NCBI RefSeq assembly: GCF_004345665.1
Contig: NZ_SLWR01000008.1
Location: forward strand, 1-64,000
DNA: 64,000 bases
Source of the DNA: Kribbella antiqua
Lineage (GTDB): Bacteria > Actinomycetota > Actinomycetes > Propionibacteriales > Kribbellaceae
Direction of reading: 5' to 3'
The position numbers and the translations under genes are program-made. Under the pieces are notes generated by a model that did no database searches, had not been told where the DNA came from, and was given only the letters and a program-made list of their open reading frames with translations. Positions 25,002 through 33,372 of this stretch are shown here, piece by piece (within the stretch, counting starts at the first letter, position 1; every line of letters starts with the position of its first letter).

Positions 25002-25156
25002 ACCCCAAGGCTACGTGCTCCCGAAGACACCGCCGACCACGGTCCGTGTGACCTACCTCCAGGAAGGCAGGCCTTACCCAGCCCAAGGTCGACAGGAGTG
25101 AGTGCTTGAGGAAGAAGTAATTATTGGGAATTTGTTGCTCGGGCTCTATATTTACT

Positions 25157-25175
25157 CTGTAGATGTTGACTACAG
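25157..25175. promoter_or_regulatory. Inverted repeat at the Fic-fusion promoter
   Basis: CTGTAG (25157-25162) and CTACAG (25170-25175) form a perfect 6-bp inverted repeat spaced by seven bases. It follows an unusually AT-rich stretch (TTTGTTGC and TATATTTACT) that looks like a promoter, 27 bases before the start codon. Candidate autoregulatory operator. Confidence 0.5.
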
Positions 25176-25201
25176 GTGATGAGGAGCCCCGGAGTTCCGC
25201 G

Positions 25202-26707
25202 ATGAATGTTGCTCACAGCGCGCCGCACCCTGCCGGCCGCCTCCAGTTTGTCACCTCGACCAATCGTGCGTCGCTGTCCCGGATGCACAAGTCAGGACGA
25301 GCGATCCGGCTCGCGCCCGGTCTGTATGCCATCGATGCGACGCTGCCGCCCGAGAAGGTCGCTTATCATCACCGGTTCGCGGTGGCGGCTCACACGTGGC
25401 CTGGTGCGGTGATCTGCGACCGATCGGCGCTGAGCGGAGGCGAACCGGTCGAGGGCTGGTTGTTCCTCTGTCATCCCGAGCCACCGCGCACGGCTGACCT
25501 GTCACTGCCGGGGCTCACTCTGTCGGTCCGGGTTGGACCTGGCGCCTTGCCGGGCGACATGCCGATGCCCGAAGGTCTATCGCTGTCAGGACCGGCGCGA
25601 GGGTTGATCGAGAATGCTGTGACCCGTGGCCGGCCGCGTGAAGGCAAGCCCGCCAGGTACGCCGGACTCCGCATGGTGGAGGACCGGATGGATGAGGAGG
25701 CCCGGGTCGGCGGTGCCGGCCGCGTCAGCCGTCTGCTTGCCCAGTTGGATGTCATCTCGGGGCACTTCGGAACGCGTCACGTCGAGGACGTCCGCTCGCG
25801 GCTGGCGGCCTTGCTCGGCACGACCGCGAACGCGCCGCTGACATCGTCGCGGCTCGCGGCCCGGTTGGCCGGCGAGCCGTACGACGAACACCGCCTGCAT
25901 CTGCTCGAACGTCTGGTCGGCTACCTGCAGACTGTCCCGCCGGTGCCCAGGCCTGCCGTCGGTGGCGAGGGTCGCTGGGAGTGGTTGGCCTTCTTCGAGT
26001 CCTACTTCTCGAACTTCATCGAGGGCACGCAGTTCGGCGTGGAAGAGGCTCGCCGGATCGCCATCGACGGCGAGGTGCCGGTGGCCAGGCCGCAGGACGC
26101 ACATGATGTTGCCGCGACGTACCGGATCGCCTCGGATCCGGTTCTCTCACAGACGGCCCCGGTCTCAGGCGACCATCTGCTGGAGTTGTTGGTCGAGAGA
26201 CACTCGACTCTGATGGCCACCCGCGATGACAAACGTCCGGGTCAGTTCAAGCTGCTACCGAACTACGCCGGTGGATACGCCTTCGTCGCGCCAGAGATGG
26301 TGCGGGGCACCCTGTTGCGAGGCTTCGACGCGATTGCGGCCGTGACCGATCCCTTCCAGCGTGCTGTTGCGGTCATGCTGCTCCTGACCGAGGTTCATCC
26401 CTTCGACGACGGTAACGGCCGGATTGCCCGGCTGTTTGCGAACGCTGAACTGGCTACGGCTGGGCAGGTGCGGATCGTCATCCCGACGGTTTACCGCAAC
26501 AACTACCTGGCGGGTCTTGTCGGAGTCAGCAATGGCGCTGGTGACGGTCAGACCCTGGTCTCAGTGCTGGACTTCGCTCAGCGCTGGACGGCATTGATCG
26601 ACTGGAGTAGCTACGAGGCTGCTGACGCCGATCTGCGTAGCGCCAACGCATACCTCGATTCCGGCGTCGCAGAATCAAGCGGCATCAGGCTCCGTTTGCC
26701 TGGCTGA
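25202..26707 (+). CDS. AbiEi-like winged-helix/Fic domain fusion protein
   Basis: A 501-residue protein. Residues about 14-140 resemble the AbiEi antitoxin/regulator N-terminus (SLSRMHKSGRAIRLAPGLYAI, then HTWPGAVICDRSAL). The C-terminal Fic domain, which AMPylates proteins, has the complete active-site motif HPFDDGNGRIAR at 399-410. An inhibitory helix motif [S/T]xxxE[G/N] is present as SNFIEG (270-275), so the enzyme carries its own autoinhibition. ATG 25202 has GGAG seven bases upstream; ATG 25163 is possible but lacks a ribosome site and would sit in the promoter palindrome. Its stop abuts the convergent pspAB stop. Confidence 0.85.
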   Translation: MNVAHSAPHPAGRLQFVTSTNRASLSRMHKSGRAIRLAPGLYAIDATLPPEKVAYHHRFAVAAHTWPGAVICDRSALSGGEPVEGWLFLCHPEPPRTADLSLPGLTLSVRVGPGALPGDMPMPEGLSLSGPARGLIENAVTRGRPREGKPARYAGLRMVEDRMDEEARVGGAGRVSRLLAQLDVISGHFGTRHVEDVRSRLAALLGTTANAPLTSSRLAARLAGEPYDEHRLHLLERLVGYLQTVPPVPRPAVGGEGRWEWLAFFESYFSNFIEGTQFGVEEARRIAIDGEVPVARPQDAHDVAATYRIASDPVLSQTAPVSGDHLLELLVERHSTLMATRDDKRPGQFKLLPNYAGGYAFVAPEMVRGTLLRGFDAIAAVTDPFQRAVAVMLLLTEVHPFDDGNGRIARLFANAELATAGQVRIVIPTVYRNNYLAGLVGVSNGAGDGQTLVSVLDFAQRWTALIDWSSYEAADADLRSANAYLDSGVAESSGIRLRLPG

Positions 26708-27265
26708 TCACAGCCCCGGGGCGCCGTACACCGGGAACCAGCGGCTCAGGTCCGGCTCGAAGCGCAGGTCGGAGCCGATGATCGACTTGATCTGGAGCTC
26801 TGTCGCGTTGTCACGGCGTTCGGGGCCTGCGGGGACGAAGGGGTACCAGCTGCCACGCTTGTACAGATAGATGAGCCCGAGGGACTTGCTGCCATTGCTG
26901 AAGGCCACCAGTGTGCAGAGCAAGGCGGAGCCGAAGCCGTGGTCGACGAGCGAGGTGTTGACCGCATGCAGGTCGGTCACCAGCTCCTCGAGGTCGGTGT
27001 TGTCCCGGACCAGCCAGGTGAAGCCGTAGCTGTCCGTCGTACTGGTGAATTTGCCGTTGTCGAGCGCCAGCAGCTGGTCGACCTCCTCGCGCAGTGCCGA
27101 GAAGCCGCCGCCTTCGGCCGCCTTGAAGCAGACCGAGCCGCTGCCGGTTGCGCGGTAGCCCGCGGCTGTCTCCAAGGTGATCGCGGCCGACGGCAGCGAG
27201 AAGAGCTGATCGAGGTTCGGCGGGACGGCTTTGCTCCGCCCGAGCAAGATGTCGAGAAGGCCCAT
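26708..27265 (-). CDS. pspAB: PspA-associated protein PspAB
   Basis: A 185-residue protein starting MGLLDILLGRSK and ending RWFPVYGAPGL, both typical of the actinobacterial PspAB family; DLHAVNTSLVDHGFG and IYLYKRGSWYPF are further landmarks. PspAB is linked to the phage-shock/membrane-stress system, but its mechanism is unclear. ATG 27265 is chosen because the family begins there. It follows htpX by four bases in the same transcript, a common pairing for membrane quality control. Confidence 0.88.
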   Translation of the reverse strand: MGLLDILLGRSKAVPPNLDQLFSLPSAAITLETAAGYRATGSGSVCFKAAEGGGFSALREEVDQLLALDNGKFTSTTDSYGFTWLVRDNTDLEELVTDLHAVNTSLVDHGFGSALLCTLVAFSNGSKSLGLIYLYKRGSWYPFVPAGPERRDNATELQIKSIIGSDLRFEPDLSRWFPVYGAPGL

Positions 27266-27269
27266 GCGT

Positions 27270-28175
27270 CTAAGCTTGCTCGCCCAGCTCGCGGGAGAGC
27301 ACACCGAGGCGGTCGAGTCGCTTCTCCAGCGGCGGGTGGGTTGAGAAGAGCGATGAGAGCGAGACGCCCTTGCCCGAGATGGCCGGCGCGAAGAAGAAGG
27401 CGTTGAACGCCTCCGCCTGCCGCAGGTCGCGCGACGGTATTCGCGCGATGTCCCCACTGATCTTGGTCAGCGCCGACGCCAACGCCGATGGTCGCCCGGT
27501 CAGCATCGCGCCGGCCCGGTCCGCGGCGAGTTCCCGATACCGGGACAGTGCCCGCGTCAGCAGGAACGAGATCGCGTAGACGGCAGCCGACACCAGGACG
27601 ATCGTCAGCACGATCACCGCGGTGTTCTGATCCCGGCCGCGGCCGCCGCCCAGGCCGCCGTACAGGCCGAAGCGGGTGATCAGTCCGGCGAGGACGCCGA
27701 GGAACGACGCGATGGTCATCACGGCGACATCGCGGTGGGCGACGTGGGACAGCTCGTGCGCGAGCACCCCTTCGAGCTCGTCGGTGTCCAGCCGGCGGAG
27801 GATCCCGGTCGTCACGCAGACGACCGCCTTGTCGGGGTTACGCCCGGTCGCGAACGCGTTGGGCAGGTCGACGTCGGCGATCGCGACCCTGGGTTTGGGC
27901 ATGTCGGCCAGCGCGCAGAGCCGGTCGATCACACCGTGGAGCTGTGGCGCCTCTTCCGGACTCACGATGCGGCCGCGCATGGCGTAGAGCGCGATCCGGT
28001 CAGAGAACCAGTACTGCGCGAACAGCATGCCGCCGGCAATCACGACGGCCAGTACGGCGCTCTTCGTCAACGCGATCAGCAGCGCGACGAAGCCGACGTA
28101 CAGCAAGCCCAGCAGGAAGCTCGTGACCACCATCCGGCTGGTCAGCCCGCGGTCCGGCTTGAACCGACTCTTCAT
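27270..28175 (-). CDS. htpX: Membrane zinc metalloprotease HtpX
   Basis: A 301-residue M48 protease that removes damaged membrane proteins. Two N-terminal membrane helices (about 16-55) precede the zinc site HELSHVAHRD (H140, E141, H144), with further helices at about 153-205 and the downstream ELAADRAGA region supplying the third ligand. ATG 28175 has AGGTGAG upstream at a usable distance; a GTG at 28181 is too close. pspAB follows four bases later. Confidence 0.93.
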   Translation of the reverse strand: MKSRFKPDRGLTSRMVVTSFLLGLLYVGFVALLIALTKSAVLAVVIAGGMLFAQYWFSDRIALYAMRGRIVSPEEAPQLHGVIDRLCALADMPKPRVAIADVDLPNAFATGRNPDKAVVCVTTGILRRLDTDELEGVLAHELSHVAHRDVAVMTIASFLGVLAGLITRFGLYGGLGGGRGRDQNTAVIVLTIVLVSAAVYAISFLLTRALSRYRELAADRAGAMLTGRPSALASALTKISGDIARIPSRDLRQAEAFNAFFFAPAISGKGVSLSSLFSTHPPLEKRLDRLGVLSRELGEQA

Positions 28176-28221
28176 GAGCACTCACCTCTGCTAGCGAGAG
28201 TAGCTCGGCGCAAAAGGCTTC

Positions 28222-28254
28222 AGAGGGCGTGTGGGGACTCTGCACACGCCCTCT
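28222..28254 (-). terminator. Terminator of the DUF1003 gene
   Basis: AGAGGGCGTGTG (28222-28233) and CACACGCCCTCT (28243-28254) make a perfect 12-bp stem with a 9-base loop. On the minus strand the hairpin starts at the DUF1003 stop codon and is followed by a short CTTTT, as in an intrinsic terminator. Confidence 0.75.
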
Positions 28255-28808
28255 CAAACCCGGTCGTCTTCACGATCCAGATCGGCCAGCAGCGACCGCA
28301 GTTCGGAGCGGAGGAAGTCGCGGGTGGCGACCTCGCCGACGGCCATCCGGAGCGAGGCCATCTCGCGGGCCAGGAACTCCATGTCGGCGCGGGACCGGGC
28401 GTCGACGTCGCGGTCGCGCTCGTACTGGACCCGGTCGCGGGCCTCCTGCCGGTTCTGCGCCAGCAGGATGAGAGGAGCGGCGTACGACGCCTGCAGGCTG
28501 AGCGCCAGGGTCAGGAAGATGAACGGGTACTCGTCGAACCGCAGGTGCGCCGGCGCGAAAATGTTCCAGCCGACCCAGAACAGGATCGTCGCGGTCATGT
28601 AGACCAGGAACTTCCCAGTCCCTAGGAACCGGGCGATCCGCTCGGACAGCCGCCCGAACGCATCCGCGTCGTACGTCGGCCGCAGTACGAACGTCCGGCG
28701 CAGATCCCGCGGGATGTCCAGCCGGGCGGCGGTACTGCGGAGCAGCCGGCGCGGATCGGTGGTACTGCGAAGGCGGCGGTCGTCGGAGCTTCGGTCGTCA
28801 CGGGGCAT
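28254..28808 (-). CDS. DUF1003 membrane protein
   Basis: A 184-residue protein with two transmembrane helices (FLVYMTATILFWVGWNIF and FIFLTLALSLQASYAAPLI) of the DUF1003 family, which has the conserved F.LTL.LS.QA..AP.I..AQNRQ pattern seen here. A soluble C-terminal helix follows. Function unknown. Its start overlaps the end of the MgtE-N/CBS gene by 11 bases, so the two are coupled; the same neighbourhood is seen in mycobacteria. Confidence 0.88.
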   Translation of the reverse strand: MPRDDRSSDDRRLRSTTDPRRLLRSTAARLDIPRDLRRTFVLRPTYDADAFGRLSERIARFLGTGKFLVYMTATILFWVGWNIFAPAHLRFDEYPFIFLTLALSLQASYAAPLILLAQNRQEARDRVQYERDRDVDARSRADMEFLAREMASLRMAVGEVATRDFLRSELRSLLADLDREDDRV

Positions 28809-30060
28809 CGCGATCCACCTCCTGCTGTTCGGATTCGCGCCAGTCTTCGGGGAGCAGGTGGTCGAGCACGTCGTCCACCGTCACCGCACCGAGCAGCCGG
28901 CCCTCGTCGTCGAGCACCGGTGCGGCCACCAGGTTGTAGGTGGCCAGGTACTTGCTCACGGCCTGCAGTCCGTCGTCCGGCCGCAGCCCGTCCAGGTCCG
29001 TGTCCAGTACGGCGGACACCAGCTCCGATGGCGGCTCTCGCAGCAGCCGCTGGATGTGGCCGACACCGATGAACCGACCGGTCGGAGTCTCCAGCGGCGG
29101 TCGGCAGACATAGATCATCGCGGCCAGCGCAGGACTCAGCTCAGCGTTGCGGACATGAGCGAGCGCATCAGCCACGGTGGCGTCGGCCGGCAGGATCACC
29201 GGCTCGGACGTCATCAGTCCACCGGCAGTCCGCTCCTCGTACGTCAGCAGGCGCCGTACGTCCTCAGCCTCGTCCGGCTCCATCAGCGTCAGCAGCCGCT
29301 CGGCCGTCTCAGTAGGCAGCTCGGCGATCAGGTCGGCCGCGTCGTCCGGTGACATCTCCTCGAGCACGTCAGCCGCGCGCTCGGTGTCGAGAGCGGCCAG
29401 GATCTCCACCTGGTCGTCCTCAGGCAGCTCCTCCAGTACGTCGGCCAGTCGCTCGTCGGCCAGCCCAGCAGCGATCTCCTTACGCCGCTTGGGCGACAGG
29501 TCATGCAGTACGCCGGCCAGGTCGGCGGGCTTCATCGACTCGAACGCAGCCAGCAGGTGTGCAGCGCCCTGTCCCTCCTCCTGCTGGGCGAAGCCGCTCA
29601 CGTCGACCCAGTCGAGCACATGCGACTGCCCACGCCGGCGGAACCGCTTGGCGCCCTCACGGACTGCCACCTTCGACAGCACCCAGTCCCGCGTCCGCCA
29701 CTGCTCCATAGCCATGTCGAACACCACTGCGGTCGCACCTGTCTCCCGGATGGTGACAGTGCGATCCAGCATCTCGCCGAGCACCAGTACCTCGGTGGCC
29801 CGCTGCTCGAAGCGGCGCATGTTCACCAGGCCGGTAGTGATCACGTGCCCGGCGTCCACAGACGTCACTCTGGTCATCGGGAGGAAGATCCGCCGCCGAG
29901 TGAACACCTCCACGACCAGCCCGAGCACCCGCGGTGGCTGGGTGTCCTGCCGGAGCATCACCACGACGTCACGGACCTTGCCGACCTGATCCCCGTTCGG
30001 GTCATACACCGGGAGACCAGCCAGCCGGGCCACATAGACGCGCGACGGTGATCCGCTCAT
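28798..30060 (-). CDS. Soluble MgtE-N/CBS protein with PRC-barrel-like N-terminus
   Basis: A 420-residue protein without membrane helices. Residues about 5-80 resemble a PRC barrel (VYVARLAGLPVYDPNGDQVGK as landmark VYDPNGDQVGKVRDV). The middle is an MgtE N-domain of helical repeats (LADERLADVLEELPEDDQVE, LDTERAADVLEEMSPDDAAD), and the C-terminus has two CBS domains with MTSEPVILPADATVADAL. MgtE channels use these modules to sense magnesium, but here the channel domain is absent. It may sense Mg2+ or nucleotides and act on a partner such as DUF1003 or CorA, which lies 7 kb away. Confidence 0.88.
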   Translation of the reverse strand: MSGSPSRVYVARLAGLPVYDPNGDQVGKVRDVVVMLRQDTQPPRVLGLVVEVFTRRRIFLPMTRVTSVDAGHVITTGLVNMRRFEQRATEVLVLGEMLDRTVTIRETGATAVVFDMAMEQWRTRDWVLSKVAVREGAKRFRRRGQSHVLDWVDVSGFAQQEEGQGAAHLLAAFESMKPADLAGVLHDLSPKRRKEIAAGLADERLADVLEELPEDDQVEILAALDTERAADVLEEMSPDDAADLIAELPTETAERLLTLMEPDEAEDVRRLLTYEERTAGGLMTSEPVILPADATVADALAHVRNAELSPALAAMIYVCRPPLETPTGRFIGVGHIQRLLREPPSELVSAVLDTDLDGLRPDDGLQAVSKYLATYNLVAAPVLDDEGRLLGAVTVDDVLDHLLPEDWRESEQQEVDRDAP

Positions 30061-30103
30061 GCTCGAAGGCTAACCCGCCAGCGCACTAACGGTAGGCAGG
30101 CAC

Positions 30104-30640
30104 TCAGCTCAGGCGCTTACGGCGGCGGATCGGGCGGTGCAGAGTGATGGGCGGCTTGCCTCGTGTGGTGGCTTTGGTCGGGATCGGCGCTTCGGCCCGC
30201 GGAGTCGCGTCGTACCGGCCGGCTGCCTCGGTGATCTCCCCAGTGGGCTCCAGCACGAGCAGGTCCGCCTCTGACTTCCACCGCTCGAGCTGCGTGTCCA
30301 GTCCGGCCGCGTTGAGCCGCTCAGTCCGCAGTACCTGGGCTGCGGCCGTCCACTCCTCGCTGTCCGGCTCCAGCCGCCGTACGGTCGCCTTCCAGCTCGC
30401 CAGCCGGTTGGTCGCAGGTTTGGCCGGTACGACGACCTCCGCAGCACCAGCAGTGGCCAGACCGGGCAGTGGCTGCTCTGCACTGTCAGCCGCATCCGCG
30501 AGTACGACGTACTTGCCGTCAACTGTCGCGAACCAGGCCGGAGCGGGCCGACCGCCGTTCCACGACAGCCAGACCAGTCCGGCCTTCTTCATGACACCGG
30601 CGATCCCGTCGGCAGCATCCGCAGCGTCGTTGGTGGTCAC
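30104..30640 (-). CDS. Conserved actinobacterial hypothetical protein
   Basis: A 178-residue protein of no recognised function. The N-terminal half has VWLSWNGGRPAPAWFATVDG and KYVVLADAADSAEQPLPGLA, giving a likely small beta-rich domain; the rest is helical and ends in a very basic tail (RPIRRRKRLS). No signal peptide or membrane helix is seen. GTG 30640. It is upstream of the MgtE-N/CBS gene on the same strand, 43 bases apart, and could be its cotranscribed neighbour. Confidence 0.7.
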   Translation of the reverse strand: MTTNDAADAADGIAGVMKKAGLVWLSWNGGRPAPAWFATVDGKYVVLADAADSAEQPLPGLATAGAAEVVVPAKPATNRLASWKATVRRLEPDSEEWTAAAQVLRTERLNAAGLDTQLERWKSEADLLVLEPTGEITEAAGRYDATPRAEAPIPTKATTRGKPPITLHRPIRRRKRLS

Positions 30641-30744
30641 GGCTCCAAGACTGTCACACCCAGCGCACGGATCCCGGCCTGTGCACCAGCCTGGAAGCGG
30701 GTACGTGCACCCGCGCCTACGGCCTCACCGCCCGCTGACGACCG

Positions 30745-30803
30745 ACCTTGAGAAGCCACCGACCATGTCCGCGGCACCGAAATGGTCGGTGGGCGCTCAA
30801 GGT
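30745..30803. repeat. Two-tier palindrome between divergent genes
   Basis: ACCTTGAG (30745-30752) pairs with CTCAAGGT (30796-30803), and inside it CCACCGACCAT (30756-30766) pairs with ATGGTCGGTGG (30782-30792), both perfect, with a 3x3 internal loop and a 15-base apical loop. It lies between genes that diverge, so it is not an ordinary terminator. Confidence 0.7.
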
Positions 30804-30911
30804 GGTGAATCCGGACACACTTGGTAGGGAAGTGAGCCGGGTCACCGGGGGGTGGAGGGTTTCGCCGTACTCTGCCGAGTGACCGGCCGGTAACCCGAAA
30901 GGACACACGTG

Positions 30912-31874
30912 ATGGCGGAGCAGGTCTTGCGGAGCAGGCGGTCTTGTCTGGCTACCCCGGGGTCGAACCCGCGGTTCCTGGCGAAGGCGAAGGGGCTCGA
31001 CGCGGACCAGGTGTTCCTCGACCTGGAGGACTCGGTCGCCCCGATCGCCAAGGTGGACGCGCGCAAGAACATCGTCGCCGCGCTGAACGAGGGCGGCTGG
31101 GGCACCAAGCTCCGGGTCGTCCGGGTGAACGACTGGACCACCGAGTGGACCTACGCCGACGTGATCGAGGTGGTCTCCGGCGCGGGCGCCAACCTCGACT
31201 GCATCATGCTGCCGAAGGTGCAGACCGCCGAGCAGGTCGTCGCGCTCGACCTGCTGCTCAGCCAACTGGAGAAGGTGCACGGGCTGGAGCCCGGCCGGAT
31301 CGGCATCGAGGCGCAGATCGAGAACGCGCTCGGCCTGACCAACGTGAACGCGATCGCCACCGCCTCGCCGCGGGTGGAGACGATCATCTTCGGCCCGGCC
31401 GACTTCATGGCATCGATCAACATGAAGTCCCTGGTGGTCGGCGAGCAGCCGCCCGGGTACGACGTCGGCGACGCCTACCACTACATCTTGATGCAGATCC
31501 TGATGGCGGCCCGGGCGCACGGCAAGCAGGCGATCGACGGGCCGTACCTGCAGATCAAGGACGTCGACGGCTTCCGCCGCGTCGCCGGCCGGTCGGCGGC
31601 GCTCGGCTTCGACGGCAAGTGGGTGCTGCACCCGGACCAGATCGCCGCGGCGAACGAGGTGTACTCGCCGCGCCAGGAGGACTACGACCACTCCGAGAAC
31701 ATCCTCGACGCCTACGACCACTACACGTCCGCGGCCGGCGGCGCCCGCGGCGCGGTGATGCTCGGCGACGAGATGATCGACGAGGCCTCCCGCAAGATGG
31801 CCCTCGTCATCTCCGCCAAGGGCCGCGCCGCCGGCATGACCCGTACGGACGTCTGGCAGCCGCCGGCTGAATGA
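30912..31874 (+). CDS. HpcH/HpaI-family CoA ester lyase (malyl-CoA/methylmalyl-CoA lyase-like)
   Basis: A 320-residue CitE-like TIM-barrel lyase. LATPGSNPRFLAKA, VFLDLEDSVAPIAK, MLPKVQTAEQV, the metal residues in IEAQIENALG and IFGPADFMASI, and KWVLHPDQIAAANEV all match malyl-CoA/beta-methylmalyl-CoA lyases. These split or join malyl-CoA with acetyl-CoA and glyoxylate. The 320-residue length fits this class better than the shorter CitE-type (R)-HMG-CoA lyases. ATG 30912 has AAAGGA eight bases upstream; GTG 30909 is an alternative. An acyl-CoA dehydrogenase and a MaoC hydratase lie within 9 kb. Confidence 0.85.
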   Translation: MAEQVLRSRRSCLATPGSNPRFLAKAKGLDADQVFLDLEDSVAPIAKVDARKNIVAALNEGGWGTKLRVVRVNDWTTEWTYADVIEVVSGAGANLDCIMLPKVQTAEQVVALDLLLSQLEKVHGLEPGRIGIEAQIENALGLTNVNAIATASPRVETIIFGPADFMASINMKSLVVGEQPPGYDVGDAYHYILMQILMAARAHGKQAIDGPYLQIKDVDGFRRVAGRSAALGFDGKWVLHPDQIAAANEVYSPRQEDYDHSENILDAYDHYTSAAGGARGAVMLGDEMIDEASRKMALVISAKGRAAGMTRTDVWQPPAE

Positions 31875-31926
31875 GCAGCTGCCAGCTGACTGAGCTGCCT
31901 CGGCTGACTGCGCAGCCGCCGGCTGA

Positions 31927-32553
31927 CTACTCGGGTGGCGGCACCTGCGCCATGATCGCGAGCAGATGACCATCGGGGTCGGGGAAGAACGCCATCCATT
32001 CCTCGACCCCGTCGTCATGCTTGTGGATCAGGTGTGGCGCGTTCTCGAACTCCACGCCCCGCCCGCGGAGTTCGTCGTACGCGACGTTGATGTCGTCGAC
32101 CTTGAAGTACAGGCAGGACGGATCGCCGCCGGCGGACTCCTCCAGGGCGCTCAGGAACAGTCGCGTCCCGCCGCAGTCGAAGAACGCCAGATCCCCGAAG
32201 GTGTAGAGATGCGGCAGGCCGAGGACCTTGCCGTAGAAGTCCACCGCGGTCTGGATGTCGCTGACCGACCGGGCGATCTGACCGATCACCCCGAGCTGTA
32301 CTGCCATCGCCGGACCTCCCTGTCGTCTGAGCAAGCTGTCCGCGGGCACACCACGCCAGGTCCGCAGCTCGGCCCGGCGTTCCAGGCCGAGCTTCAGCAA
32401 CGCGTTGGCGACGTGGAACTTGACCGCGTCGACGCTGACCCCGCGCCGCTGCGCGATCACCCGGTTCGGCATCCCGTGCCGCACCATGTCGACCACCTGC
32501 CACTCGGCCGGCGTCAGTACGTCGGGATGCCGGGGCCGTCCGCGTGTACCCAC
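31927..32553 (-). CDS. LuxR-type HTH fused to a VOC (glyoxalase-fold) domain
   Basis: A 208-residue fusion. Residues about 12-65 form a LuxR/GerE helix-turn-helix (LTPAEWQVVDMVRHGMPNRVIA, given as landmark VVDMVRHGMPNRVIAQRRGV, and HVANALLKLGL). After a short linker, residues 85-205 are a VOC domain (GVIGQIARSVSDIQTAVDFY, VLGLPHLYTFGDLAFFDCGG, MAFFPDPDGHLLAIMAQV). It may be a regulator whose VOC domain binds a ligand, or two functions joined. ATG 32553. An internal ATG at the VOC start could allow a separate VOC product. Confidence 0.85.
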   Translation of the reverse strand: MGTRGRPRHPDVLTPAEWQVVDMVRHGMPNRVIAQRRGVSVDAVKFHVANALLKLGLERRAELRTWRGVPADSLLRRQGGPAMAVQLGVIGQIARSVSDIQTAVDFYGKVLGLPHLYTFGDLAFFDCGGTRLFLSALEESAGGDPSCLYFKVDDINVAYDELRGRGVEFENAPHLIHKHDDGVEEWMAFFPDPDGHLLAIMAQVPPPE

Positions 32554-32605
32554 ACCCTCAAGCTAGCGCCGGCAGGCCCGAATTACCCTCCCCCGAGCCC
32601 GAGCC

Positions 32606-33253
32606 TCAGTGCACCCAGACCTTGTAGATGTGGATGGGCTTCGCCGGCGGGCCGTCCTGGTCCGGGTCGGCGATGCCGGCGGCGACCATCCGGTCGAAGG
32701 TGGACATCCCGGCGATGACCTGGCCGAGCACGGTGTAGTTCGGCGCGATGTTGGCATGCGAGTGGACGACGAAGAACTCGCTGCCGTTGGTGCCCGGCCC
32801 TTGGTTGCCGTAAGCAACCGTCCCGCGCGGATAGGTCTCCTTGCCCGTGACCTCGTCGGGGAACTTGTACCCCGGGCCACCCTCCTCCTGCCGGTAGATG
32901 TCACCGCACTGGAGCACGCCCAGCCGGGCGGAGTTCGTCAGCCGGAAGCACTGAGTGAAGTCGTAGAACCGGCTCTTCACCAGGTGCACGAAGTTGTGCA
33001 CACCACAGGGTGCGTTCGAACGGTCCATCCGTACGACGAACGGGCCGTAGTTGGTGACGAAGTACACGTCGACCGTGCCTTTGGCGCGGGCGACCGGCGA
33101 CGGGATCCGCACCGGCTTCGCCGCCGGGTTCTCCGGCGTCGGCGTGAACTCGCACCGCACAACCGGCCGGACGGGTGCGGCAGACGCGGTGGTTGTGGTC
33201 AGGGGTGTGATGAGCAGGGTGGCCACCATCAGGGCGGTGATTGGTCGCTTCAT
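32606..33253 (-). CDS. Exported cyclophilin-type peptidyl-prolyl isomerase
   Basis: A 215-residue protein with a Sec signal peptide (KRPITALMVATLLITPL... cleaved near ASA-AP) and a cyclophilin domain (about 60-213). Family landmarks are NFVHLVKSRFYDFTQCFR, the GDIYRQEEGGPGYKFPDE loop, VAYGNQGPGTNGSEFFV and NYTVLGQVIAGM. It would help folding of exported proteins. Several active-site residues deviate from human CypA, as usual for this actinobacterial group. ATG 33253 places the signal peptide at the start. Confidence 0.88.
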   Translation of the reverse strand: MKRPITALMVATLLITPLTTTTASAAPVRPVVRCEFTPTPENPAAKPVRIPSPVARAKGTVDVYFVTNYGPFVVRMDRSNAPCGVHNFVHLVKSRFYDFTQCFRLTNSARLGVLQCGDIYRQEEGGPGYKFPDEVTGKETYPRGTVAYGNQGPGTNGSEFFVVHSHANIAPNYTVLGQVIAGMSTFDRMVAAGIADPDQDGPPAKPIHIYKVWVH

Positions 33254-33372
33254 GCGCTCACCGTAGTACTCCGATCGCGCTGTGCAGAGGTTTGCCAAGT
33301 ATTTGGGCAGGAACTCGCTCTCAAACGCCTGGATTGCCTAGGGTGGGCCGGTCCAAGCGGAAGGTGTGAGGT

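Noticed and set aside
25163..25201. Upstream ATG 25163 for the Fic fusion
   Set aside because: No ribosome site, and it would place the start inside the promoter palindrome; ATG 25202 with GGAG is better.
31857..31927. 15-bp direct repeat GCAGCCGCCGGCTGA flanking 41 bases, considered as attachment sites
   Set aside because: It only duplicates the 3' end of the lyase gene; no integrase, tRNA or cargo lies between.
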